Assembly (NCBI RefSeq): GCF_910577125.1
Contig: NZ_CAJTMN010000061.1
Location: forward strand, 1-12,555
Direction of reading: 5' to 3'
DNA from: an uncultured Rikenella sp.
GTDB taxonomy: Bacteria > Bacteroidota > Bacteroidia > Bacteroidales > Rikenellaceae
DNA length: 12,555 bases
The translations under genes were made by a program, and so were the position numbers. Of the stretch, positions 6,299 through 12,555 are shown piece after piece. Below the pieces are notes generated by a model, which was not told where the DNA came from, made no database searches, and saw only the letters and a program-made list of their open reading frames with translations. Positions within the stretch are counted from its first letter, which is position 1. Each line of letters begins with the position of its first letter.

Positions 6299-7924
6299 AT
6301 GCCCCTCACCGTCGAAATCACCCTCAGCCCCGCCCAAGCCCAAGACCCCGCCGCCATTCAAGCCGCCGCCCGCCAGGCCGCCGGCATCCGCAACCCCGAC
6401 GAGATCGCCTTCAGCCGCATCGTGCGCCGCTCCATCGACGCCCGGCGACACACCAGCGGCCTCCGCGGCGTCCGCATCCAACTCGCCGTCGAACTCTGGC
6501 TCGACCGGGAAGGCCGTCCCGACCCCGTCCACCTCGAATGGGGCGACGTCTCGAACCTCCCCCCCTCCCGCCAAGCCCTGATCATCGGCGCCGGGCCCGC
6601 CGGCCTCTTCGCCGCATTGGAACTCATCGAACTCGGCTACCGCCCCATCCTCCTCGAACGCGGCAAAGACGTCTCCGCCCGGAAAGCCGACATCGCCGCC
6701 ATCCAGCGCAACCAGCCCGTCGACCCCGACTCCAACTACGCCTTCGGCGAAGGCGGCGCCGGCACCTACTCCGACGGCAAGCTCTACACCCGGTCGAAAA
6801 AACGCGGCAACTACCGCAAATCCTTAGAAATACTGCACCACCACGGCGCCGACGAATCCATCCTCTACGACGCCCACCCCCACATCGGCACCGACCGCCT
6901 GCCCCGCGTGATCGCCGCCATCCGCCAAACCATCCTGAACGCCGGCGGCCGGATCCTTTTCGACAGCCGCGTCACCGACCTGCTCCTCAGCCCCGACCGC
7001 GACCGGATCCTCGGCGTCACGACCCGCGACGGCAGCCGGATCGAAGCCTCCGCCGTCATTCTCGCCACCGGCCACTCCGCCCGCGACATCTACGAACTCC
7101 TCCACCGCCGGTCGATCCTCCTCGAAGCCAAGCCCTTCGCCATGGGCCTCCGCGTCGAACACCGCCAAGAGCTCATCGACCGCATCCAATACAAGACCCC
7201 CGACCCGGCACTGCCTGCCGCCACCTACAGCCTCGTCGCCCAGGTACCCTCCGGCCTCACCGGGTCTCACGCCCCGAAAACCCGTGGCGTCTACAGCTTC
7301 TGCATGTGTCCCGGCGGCTTCATCGTCCCCGCCGTGACCGCCCCCGGCGAATGCGTCGTGAACGGCATGTCCCCCTCCGGCCGGAACAACATCTTCGCCA
7401 ACTCCGGCATCGTCACCCAGATTCTGCCCGAAGACTACGCCGACCTCGTGCCCCACTTCGGCCCCCTCGCCGGTCTCCGGTTTCAGGAGCAGTTGGAGAA
7501 GATGGGCTACGCCCAGGGCGGCGGCGCCCAGATCGCACCCGCCCAGCGGCTCGACGCCTTCGTCCGCGGCACGAAATGCGGCGAGACTCTGCCCACCTCC
7601 TACCACCCGGGTGTCACCGCCAGCGACATGGACAAATGGATGCCCCGTTTCATCAGCCAGGCCCTGCGCGCCGGTTTCCGCGAGTTCGACAAGAAGATGC
7701 GCGGCTTCGTCACCCCCGACGCCCAGGTGATCGGCATCGAATCGCGCACCAGCTCCCCCGTCCGGATCCCTCGTGACCGGGAAAGCTGCATGCACCCGCA
7801 AGTCTCCGGTCTCTTTCCCGCCGGCGAAGGAGCCGGCTATGCCGGCGGCATCATCTCCGCCGCCGTGGACGGAGCCTCCACAGCCCGGGCCGTCGTCGCA
7901 TACCTGCGCCGCGAACAACCCTGA
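6299..7924 (+). CDS. NAD(P)/FAD-dependent oxidoreductase (COG2509-like dehydrogenase)
   Basis: The 541-residue protein has an extra N-terminal domain of about 90 residues before the dinucleotide-binding motif IIGAGPAGLFAA (GAGPAG at 97-102). The acidic end of that Rossmann fold is LLERG (Glu120). Also visible are a FAD-contacting GEGGAGTYSDGKLYTR block, a second strand VILATGHSARD, and a C-terminal FAD motif GLFPAGEGAGYAGGIISAA. This layout fits the uncharacterised FAD-dependent dehydrogenases of COG2509; the substrate is unknown. ATG 6299 (MPLTVEITLS) is preferred. An in-frame upstream TTG at 6200 would start inside the pseudogene remnant. No Shine-Dalgarno or TAnnTTTG box is visible upstream. 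The next gene begins 103 nt after the stop across a palindromic region, so co-transcription with aroA is uncertain. Confidence 0.9.
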   Translation: MPLTVEITLSPAQAQDPAAIQAAARQAAGIRNPDEIAFSRIVRRSIDARRHTSGLRGVRIQLAVELWLDREGRPDPVHLEWGDVSNLPPSRQALIIGAGPAGLFAALELIELGYRPILLERGKDVSARKADIAAIQRNQPVDPDSNYAFGEGGAGTYSDGKLYTRSKKRGNYRKSLEILHHHGADESILYDAHPHIGTDRLPRVIAAIRQTILNAGGRILFDSRVTDLLLSPDRDRILGVTTRDGSRIEASAVILATGHSARDIYELLHRRSILLEAKPFAMGLRVEHRQELIDRIQYKTPDPALPAATYSLVAQVPSGLTGSHAPKTRGVYSFCMCPGGFIVPAVTAPGECVVNGMSPSGRNNIFANSGIVTQILPEDYADLVPHFGPLAGLRFQEQLEKMGYAQGGGAQIAPAQRLDAFVRGTKCGETLPTSYHPGVTASDMDKWMPRFISQALRAGFREFDKKMRGFVTPDAQVIGIESRTSSPVRIPRDRESCMHPQVSGLFPAGEGAGYAGGIISAAVDGASTARAVVAYLRREQP

Positions 7925-7941
7925 CCCCCGACGTGCCGCCC

Positions 7942-8003
7942 GTTACAATATTATGTTGTAACTTTACAACATGATGCAACATTGTAACAAAATGTTGCAT
8001 CAT
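7942..8003 (+). promoter_or_regulatory. AT-rich palindrome cluster (TTGTAAC motifs) before aroA
   Basis: Overlapping inverted repeats stand out in a GC-rich background: GTTACAA/TTGTAAC with a 7-nt gap (7942-7962), GTTGTAA/TTACAAC with a 2-nt gap (7955-7970), and a perfect 13-bp stem ATGATGCAACATT/AATGTTGCATCAT with a 7-nt loop (7971-8003). TTGTAAC recurs at 7982-7988 in the loop. TAACTTTA (7959-7966) matches the -7 box at seven of eight positions, though no -33 element is seen. The cluster could be an operator for a dimeric repressor or an RNA hairpin leader controlling aroA-aroC. No regulator can be named. Confidence 0.5.
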
Positions 8004-8027
8004 TACATACAACAAAGCCACAGCAAC

Positions 8028-9350
8028 GTGACAATCAAAGAGATCATACCCGGCAAACTACAAGGCCGCATCGCCTCGCCGACCTCCAAGAGCTACGCCC
8101 AGCGCGCCCTGGCCGCCGCCCTTCTCGTCCCCGAATCGGCCCACCCGGCCGGCTGGAGCGAGCTGCGCCGGATGGGCCTTTGCAACGACACCTCGGCCGC
8201 TCTGGACGCCATCCAGCGACTGGGCGCCTCCGTCCGCTACGGCGACAACCGCGACACCTATTACATCGAGGGCGGCTTCCTGCGGCAGGCTCCCGCCGAG
8301 CTACACATCGGCGAATCGGGCCTCTCGGCCCGGCTCTTCACCCCCATCGCCGCCCAGAGCCCCACACCGATCACCATTACGGGCCACGGCTCGATCCTCC
8401 GCCGGCCGGTCGCCGCATCGATGGTCGCCCCCCTCCGGAGACTCGGCGCCACCGTGACCGACGGCGCAAACGGCTGTCTCCCCCTGACCGTCAGCGGGCC
8501 GCTGCGGGGCGGCACCGTCGAGGTGGACGGCTCGCTCAGCTCGCAATTCATCACCGGCCTGCTGATGGCCTCCCCGCTGTCGGAGGCCGAGACCCGGCTG
8601 CTCGTGCGGCAGCCCCGGAGCCTCCCTTATCTGGCGATGACCTTAGAGGTGCTGCGGACGTTCGGCATCGAGGTCACGCACGCACCGGACTACACGGAAT
8701 TCGTGATTCCGGGCAGACAACAGTACCGGCCCACCGTCTGCTCGATCGAAGGGGACTGGAGCGGTGCCTCTTGTCTGCTGGTGGGCGGCGCGATCGCCTC
8801 CGAGCTCCGCGGCGCAGGGATCATCGTAGAGAATCTCAACCCGCGTTCGTTGCAGGCCGACCGGGCGATCATCACCGCTCTGGAACGGGCGGGCGCTATT
8901 CTGGCTTCGAGCGGCCATCTCTGGACAGTCGGCCGGCCGGCGACCTTGCGGAGCTTCGAATTCGACGCCACGGACTGCCCCGATCTCTTTCCGGCTTTGG
9001 TGGCATTGGCCGCCTTTTGCAGCGGGACGACCGTCCTGCGCGGCACGAACCGCCTGACGCACAAAGAGAGCGACCGGGCGGCGACCTTAGCGACAGAGTT
9101 CGCCAAATTAGGGGTGGAGATCGACCTCTCGACGCCGGACACGATGGCGATCCGCGGGATTTCGACCTCGGACGGTTCGCTGACCGTGCGCGATCCCCGC
9201 TTAGACAGCCACAACGACCATCGGATCGCGATGGCGACAGCCGTAGCGGCCCTGCGCGCCGACCGGCCGGTGACCATCACCCATGCGGAGGCGGTCGAGA
9301 AGTCCTACCCGCACTTCTGGGACGACCTCGACACATTATACACGGCATGA
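8028..9350 (+). CDS. aroA: 3-phosphoshikimate 1-carboxyvinyltransferase (EPSP synthase)
   Basis: Joins phosphoenolpyruvate to shikimate-3-phosphate, the sixth step of the shikimate pathway. From GTG 8028 the protein has 440 residues, normal for the family. Visible motifs are the N-terminal SKSYAQRA (Ser20, Lys21, Arg26), GESGLSAR at 95-102 in place of the NAGTAMR loop of the E. coli enzyme, SSQFITGLLMA, GDWSGASCLLVGGA, KESDRAATLA, and HNDHRIAMA near the end. The start is the main doubt: ATGs at 7971, 7974 and 7992 are in frame, but they would translate the 13-bp hairpin into an atypical leader, whereas GTG 8028 begins the usual first strand (TIKEIIPGKLQGRI). aroC follows after 61 nt, so the two probably form an operon. 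Confidence 0.93.
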   Translation: MTIKEIIPGKLQGRIASPTSKSYAQRALAAALLVPESAHPAGWSELRRMGLCNDTSAALDAIQRLGASVRYGDNRDTYYIEGGFLRQAPAELHIGESGLSARLFTPIAAQSPTPITITGHGSILRRPVAASMVAPLRRLGATVTDGANGCLPLTVSGPLRGGTVEVDGSLSSQFITGLLMASPLSEAETRLLVRQPRSLPYLAMTLEVLRTFGIEVTHAPDYTEFVIPGRQQYRPTVCSIEGDWSGASCLLVGGAIASELRGAGIIVENLNPRSLQADRAIITALERAGAILASSGHLWTVGRPATLRSFEFDATDCPDLFPALVALAAFCSGTTVLRGTNRLTHKESDRAATLATEFAKLGVEIDLSTPDTMAIRGISTSDGSLTVRDPRLDSHNDHRIAMATAVAALRADRPVTITHAEAVEKSYPHFWDDLDTLYTA

Positions 9351-9411
9351 GCATACACCCGAGCCACCCTAAACCCTGAATCCCGCAGAACCGTTAAGTA
9401 ACAGAAAGATT

Positions 9412-10410
9412 ATGAACAGTTTCGGACGCATCTTCCGTTTCTCCATCTTCGGCGAATCGCACGGCCCGCAAGTCGGCATCGTCATCGACGGCGTGCCCGC
9501 CGGGCTCAGCCTGAGCGAAGCCGACCTGCAGCCCGACCTCGACCGGCGGCGCGCCGGAGCCAAAGGAACCACCCCGCGCAAAGAGGCCGACCTGCCCCGC
9601 ATCGTCTCCGGTCTGTTCGACGGACATACCACCGGATCGCCCCTGACCATCCTCTTCGAAAACGAAAACACCCGATCGGGCGACTACTCCAACCTCGTCA
9701 CCCAGCCCCGGCCCGGACACGCCGACCTCGTCGCCCGCCAGAAATGGCACGGCTACAACGACTATCGGGGCGGCGGCCACTTCTCCGGCCGGATCACCCT
9801 CGGCATCGTCGCCGCCGGAGCGATCGCCAGGAAAGTACTGGAACGATACGGCATCCGGATCGAAAGCCGCCTCGCCGAGATCGGCGGCCGCACCGACCCG
9901 AAAGAGATGGAAACCGCCCTGGAACAGGCCATCGCCACACAGGATTCGATCGGCGGCATCGTGGAAGGCACCGTCACCGGCGTACCCGTCGGCTGGGGCG
10001 AACCCTTCTTCGACTCCGTGGAATCCGTGCTCAGCCACGCCTTGTTCGCCATTCCGGCCGTGAAAGGCGTGGAATTCGGCTCCGGCTTCGGCGCAGCCCG
10101 GATGCGCGGCAGCGAACATAACGACGCGATCGTGGCGGGCGACGGAACCACCCGGACGAACCACGCCGGCGGCATCAACGGCGGCATCACGAACGGCAAC
10201 CCGATCCGCTTCCGGATCGCCGTGAAACCCACCTCCAGCATCGCCCGCGAACAAGAGACCTTCCATTTCGGCGACCAGCGCGTCGAACCCCTCGTCGTGC
10301 GCGGCCGACACGACGCCTGCATCGCCCTGCGCGTGCCGGTGATCGCCGAAGCTATGGCAGCCATCGTACTCTGCGACCTCTCGATGCTCGCCGCCGCTGA
10401 AAACCGCTAA
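9412..10410 (+). CDS. aroC: Chorismate synthase
   Basis: Converts EPSP to chorismate by trans-elimination of phosphate, needing reduced FMN; this is the last common step to the aromatic amino acids, folate and quinones. The 332-residue protein starts with the family signature (SIFGESHG, 11-18, with His17). It has the DLDRRRAG block (43-49), the GSPLTILFEN strand, the RPGHAD motif, and YRGGGHFSGR where E. coli type enzymes read RGGGRSSAR. GGINGGITNG, typical of the flavin site, lies later in the chain. It is somewhat shorter than the E. coli enzyme (about 360). The ATG at 9412 lacks a Shine-Dalgarno. It follows aroA by 61 nt with no terminator between them, so transcription from aroA is likely. 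Confidence 0.96.
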   Translation: MNSFGRIFRFSIFGESHGPQVGIVIDGVPAGLSLSEADLQPDLDRRRAGAKGTTPRKEADLPRIVSGLFDGHTTGSPLTILFENENTRSGDYSNLVTQPRPGHADLVARQKWHGYNDYRGGGHFSGRITLGIVAAGAIARKVLERYGIRIESRLAEIGGRTDPKEMETALEQAIATQDSIGGIVEGTVTGVPVGWGEPFFDSVESVLSHALFAIPAVKGVEFGSGFGAARMRGSEHNDAIVAGDGTTRTNHAGGINGGITNGNPIRFRIAVKPTSSIAREQETFHFGDQRVEPLVVRGRHDACIALRVPVIAEAMAAIVLCDLSMLAAAENR

Positions 10411-10422
10411 ATCGCCGCCGTC

Positions 10423-10454
10423 TTTTGCGGATTGCGAATTTATGCTTACCTTTG
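10423..10454 (+). promoter_or_regulatory. Bacteroidota promoter for DUF177-rpmF-plsX
   Basis: TTTTG (10423-10427), a 19-bp spacer and TACCTTTG (10447-10454) match the -33/-7 consensus of Bacteroidota well. Transcription should begin near 10460, giving a leader of about 16 nt before the ATG at 10477. The box starts 13 bases after the aroC stop, with no terminator between, so some read-through from aroC is also possible. Confidence 0.8.
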
Positions 10455-10476
10455 CCCGATACCGGGTAGACCTCAG

Positions 10477-11076
10477 ATGAGCGAACAGGCCAAATACAAC
10501 ATAGATTTTCACGGTCTTAAGACCGGGGAGAGGTACCATTATACCTTCCCGATCGACGACCGTTTTTTCGCCCGGTGGCCGGAGTCGGAGATTACGCAGG
10601 GACGGGGCACGGCGGAGGTCGAGGCGGTCAAGCATGCCTCGATGATCGAACTCCGGGTGAAAATCGACGCGGACGTACGGTTGACTTGCGACCGCTGTCT
10701 GGACGAATTCGAATGCCCGGTGCATTTCGAAGGGCAGCCGGTGGTCAAAATCAGCGACTCGATTCCGGAGGGAGAACGGTACTCCGGAGACGCGCATCGC
10801 GAGGCCAATAACAGCGACGGGGATATCCTGTGGATTTCGCCGGCAGAGGATACGCTCGACCTGGGACAATATATCTACGAGAGCATTATGCTCTCCCTGC
10901 CGTTCCAGCGGGTGCATCCCGAGCTCAAAGACTGCAACCAGGAGATGCTCAGGCGGTTCCGGATCGTTTCCGAAGAGGAGTTCGACGCACTGGCCGGAAA
11001 AACAGACGCTGACGAAGCGGACAGCCCTTTCGCCGCGCTCAAAGAGCTGGCACACGAAGAAGACAAAAATAAATAA
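10477..11076 (+). CDS. DUF177/YceD family protein
   Basis: This 199-residue protein belongs by motif and position to the DUF177/YceD family, whose E. coli and plant members are linked to 23S rRNA accumulation; the precise activity is unknown. A Cys pair lies in LTCDRCLDEFEC (Cys71, Cys74, with Cys80 nearby), followed by the family's strand-rich middle and an acidic tail. The ATG at 10477 is preferred over an upstream in-frame TTG (10432), which falls inside the promoter and so cannot be transcribed from it. rpmF follows after 18 nt, the standard DUF177-rpmF pairing, which supports a role in large-subunit assembly. Codon choice here is more G-ending than in aroC just upstream. Confidence 0.92.
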   Translation: MSEQAKYNIDFHGLKTGERYHYTFPIDDRFFARWPESEITQGRGTAEVEAVKHASMIELRVKIDADVRLTCDRCLDEFECPVHFEGQPVVKISDSIPEGERYSGDAHREANNSDGDILWISPAEDTLDLGQYIYESIMLSLPFQRVHPELKDCNQEMLRRFRIVSEEEFDALAGKTDADEADSPFAALKELAHEEDKNK

Positions 11077-11094
11077 CGAAATAACTCAAGAGAA

Positions 11095-11277
11095 ATGGCA
11101 CATCCTAAACACAAGGTCTCATCGACCCGTCGGGACAAGAGAAGAACTCACTATAAGGCCGTTGCACCGACCCTGTCGACCTGCTCGAACTGCGGCGCAC
11201 AGATCCTCTTCCACCGCGTCTGCCCGGAATGCGGCTTCTACCGCGGCAAGAAAGCGATGGACGTTAAGGGACAATAA
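11095..11277 (+). CDS. rpmF: 50S ribosomal protein bL32
   Basis: A 60-residue basic protein of the large ribosomal subunit. The start MAHPKHKVSSTRRDKRR is typical of bL32. The zinc ribbon is complete, with Cys30, Cys33, Cys43 and Cys46 in CSNC and CPEC, so this is the zinc-binding form. The tail GFYRGKKAMDVKG also fits. It sits 18 nt after DUF177 and is most likely read from the promoter at 10423. Confidence 0.98.
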   Translation: MAHPKHKVSSTRRDKRRTHYKAVAPTLSTCSNCGAQILFHRVCPECGFYRGKKAMDVKGQ

Positions 11278-11401
11278 GGATTCTCCTTTCGTTGTTCCGC
11301 GCAGCCCGGCGCTTTCCGGCACCGCACTGCGCGCCACCTCCACACCACACCGGCAATTCCGAGATTGCCACCGCTATTCCGGACAAAGAGTCGCAATCCC
11401 A

Positions 11402-11416
11402 CGCGGGAGCCCCGCG
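11402..11416 (+). other. Small GC hairpin between rpmF and plsX
   Basis: CGCGGG (11402-11407) pairs with CCCGCG (11411-11416) around a 3-nt loop, followed by only CTCTTTCG. It could be a weak terminator or an mRNA processing or stability element within the 173-nt rpmF-plsX gap. The rest of that gap shows no gene and no TAnnTTTG box. Confidence 0.35.
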
Positions 11417-11450
11417 CTCTTTCGTCCCACAAACCTAACGTCATCGGATT

Positions 11451-12410
11451 ATGAGAATAGGCCTCGATGCCATGGGCGGCGACTATGCACCACAGGTGAC
11501 TGTGGAAGGGGCTTATGCGGCCTTGCCGCATCTGTCGGCCGACACGACACTCGTCCTTTTCGGCGACCGGGAAGCCATTCGGGCTTGCGACACGCACGGC
11601 GTGGCGGATGATCCCCGCGTGGAGATCGTCCACACCTCCGAAACGATCGAAATGGGCGACCACCCGGTCAAAGCCTTTGCACAAAAACACGACTCAAGTA
11701 TCGTGGTCGGCTTCCGACACTTGTGCGGCGGCGACCTCGCCGGCTTTGCCAGCGCGGGGAGCACGGGAGCGATGATGGTGGGCTGCATGCAGGCGGTGGG
11801 ACAGATCAAAGGCGTGATTCGGCCGGCCATTGCGACCGTCTGCAAGAATGCGCGGGGCGGAGACGTTCTGATTCTCGACGTCGGGCTGAACGCAGACTGC
11901 AAACCGGAAGTGCTGGCGCAATACGGACTGATCGGGAGCATCTACGCCCGCGAAACGCTGGGAATTCAGGAACCGAGAGTCGCCCTGCTCAACATCGGCG
12001 AAGAGCCGGAAAAGGGCAACCTGCTGACCAAAGCCACCTATCCGCTGATGGCGGAACGCGCGGCGGCGGGAGACTACCGCTTCGTGGGGAATGTCGAGGG
12101 GAAACACCTCCTGACCGGCGAAGTGGCGGACGTGGTGGTGTGCGACGGTTTCTCGGGCAACACACTGCTCAAGACCATCGAAGGCTTCCACCTGATCATG
12201 GCGGGAGGGGACGGAGAGGAGACACATCCTTTCATTGAAGGACTCAACTACGAGAACGTCGGGGGAACCCCGGTGCTGGGGATCAACTCGACCGTGATCA
12301 TCGGCCACGGCTGCTCGTCGGCCAAGGCCATCGAAAATATGATACGACTGACCGAACGCGCGGCGCGGACGGACATGGTATCGCAGTTTAAAAAGGCTTT
12401 CGACAGGTAG
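11451..12410 (+). CDS. plsX: Phosphate acyltransferase PlsX
   Basis: Makes acyl-phosphate from acyl-ACP and inorganic phosphate, feeding PlsY for the first acylation of glycerol-3-phosphate in phospholipid synthesis; a peripheral membrane enzyme. The 319-residue protein begins with the hallmark GLDAMGGDYAP (4-14) and carries GSTGAMM, LLNIGEEPEKGN, GNVEGKHL, VCDGFSGN and a C-terminal GCSSAKAIENMIRL. Length is normal to slightly short for the family. The ATG at 11451 fits exactly and has no Shine-Dalgarno. It lies 173 nt after rpmF, wider than usual, but no separate promoter is seen. In many bacteria fabH follows, whereas here a strong terminator follows 26 bases after the stop. Confidence 0.97.
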   Translation: MRIGLDAMGGDYAPQVTVEGAYAALPHLSADTTLVLFGDREAIRACDTHGVADDPRVEIVHTSETIEMGDHPVKAFAQKHDSSIVVGFRHLCGGDLAGFASAGSTGAMMVGCMQAVGQIKGVIRPAIATVCKNARGGDVLILDVGLNADCKPEVLAQYGLIGSIYARETLGIQEPRVALLNIGEEPEKGNLLTKATYPLMAERAAAGDYRFVGNVEGKHLLTGEVADVVVCDGFSGNTLLKTIEGFHLIMAGGDGEETHPFIEGLNYENVGGTPVLGINSTVIIGHGCSSAKAIENMIRLTERAARTDMVSQFKKAFDR

Positions 12411-12436
12411 CGCGATATCGCGCGGGACTCCTCTTG

Positions 12437-12471
12437 GGGTTTCCCAACCTCGAAACCCTTTTTATTTTTTT
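12437..12471 (+). terminator. Intrinsic terminator after plsX
   Basis: GGGTTTC (12437-12443) pairs with GAAACCC (12452-12458) around an 8-nt loop and is followed by TTTTTATTTTTTT (12459-12471), a classic intrinsic terminator. It ends the DUF177-rpmF-plsX transcript. Confidence 0.88.
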
Positions 12472-12481
12472 AACCGTTCTA

Positions 12482-12515
12482 TTTCTGCACCTACCCGCAG
12501 GGAACCGTACCTTTT
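12482..12515 (+). promoter_or_regulatory. Possible promoter for the next gene
   Basis: TTTCTG (12482-12487), a 20-bp spacer and TACCTTTT (12508-12515) approximate the -33/-7 elements, the -7 box matching TAnnTTTG at seven of eight positions. Its place just after a terminator is sensible. No gene start is visible in the remaining 40 bases. Confidence 0.3.
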
Positions 12516-12555
12516 CTGAAGAACCGAGCGGCGTTACGCGAGCAGAGACCGCTTG

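Noticed and set aside
6824..7918. Minus-strand ORF (364 codons) antisense to the FAD-dependent oxidoreductase
   Set aside because: Low-complexity Gly/Val/Asp-rich shadow of a gene with clear FAD motifs; no promoter on that strand.
7971..8027. N-terminal extension of AroA from the ATG at 7971, 7974 or 7992
   Set aside because: It would encode an atypical His/Gln-rich leader that is simply the 13-bp hairpin read as protein; family alignment favours GTG 8028. An upstream start cannot be fully excluded.
9394..11055. Long minus-strand ORF (553 codons) antisense to aroC and DUF177
   Set aside because: It lies opposite two clearly recognisable genes, its translation is rich in Gly, Val, Ala and Asp with no domain, and GC-rich codon use easily leaves the complementary frame open.

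Overview
The window looks like a GC-rich chromosomal segment of a Bacteroidota bacterium, most likely order Bacteroidales and possibly Alistipes/Rikenellaceae-like. The phylum call rests on four things: a DUF4270 lipoprotein next to a half-length glycogen-synthase-like protein, TAnnTTTG-type -7 promoter boxes, near absence of Shine-Dalgarno sequences, and the remnant of a FISUMP-type (Fibrobacter succinogenes major paralogous) domain. The genus is inference from GC content and gene style. All confident genes are on the + strand, and the many long antisense ORFs are shadows of GC-rich coding.

Layout. Positions 1-560 hold no gene but are rich in short palindromes and repeats. A promoter, a stable 5' UTR hairpin and an unusually strong Shine-Dalgarno lead into a two-gene unit, a stand-alone GT5 N-terminal domain protein (632-1444) and an overlapping DUF4270 lipoprotein (1422-2804). 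Two tandem intrinsic terminators follow, the second ending only a few bases before topA (2904-5339). The gap 5340-6298 holds an array of long, related hairpins (5491-5803) and the C-terminal remnant of a FISUMP-type surface protein broken by an amber codon (5832-6215). Next come a COG2509-like FAD-dependent dehydrogenase (6299-7924), an AT-rich palindrome cluster (7942-8003), aroA (8028-9350) and aroC (9412-10410). A canonical promoter (10423-10454) then drives the DUF177/YceD - rpmF - plsX cluster (10477-12410), closed by a terminator at 12437-12471. The last bases contain a possible promoter for the next gene.

Functionally, aroA and aroC encode the last two steps of the shikimate pathway to chorismate. 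DUF177-rpmF-plsX is the widespread cluster linking 50S ribosome assembly to the start of phospholipid synthesis. topA relaxes negative supercoils. The GT5-like and DUF4270 genes have no established function.

The most unusual material is non-coding: the hairpin array after topA, the hairpin family at 1-560 with compensatory base changes, the TTGTAAC palindromes before aroA, and the terminator/promoter/start overlap at topA. No complete novel defence or mobile system is visible.
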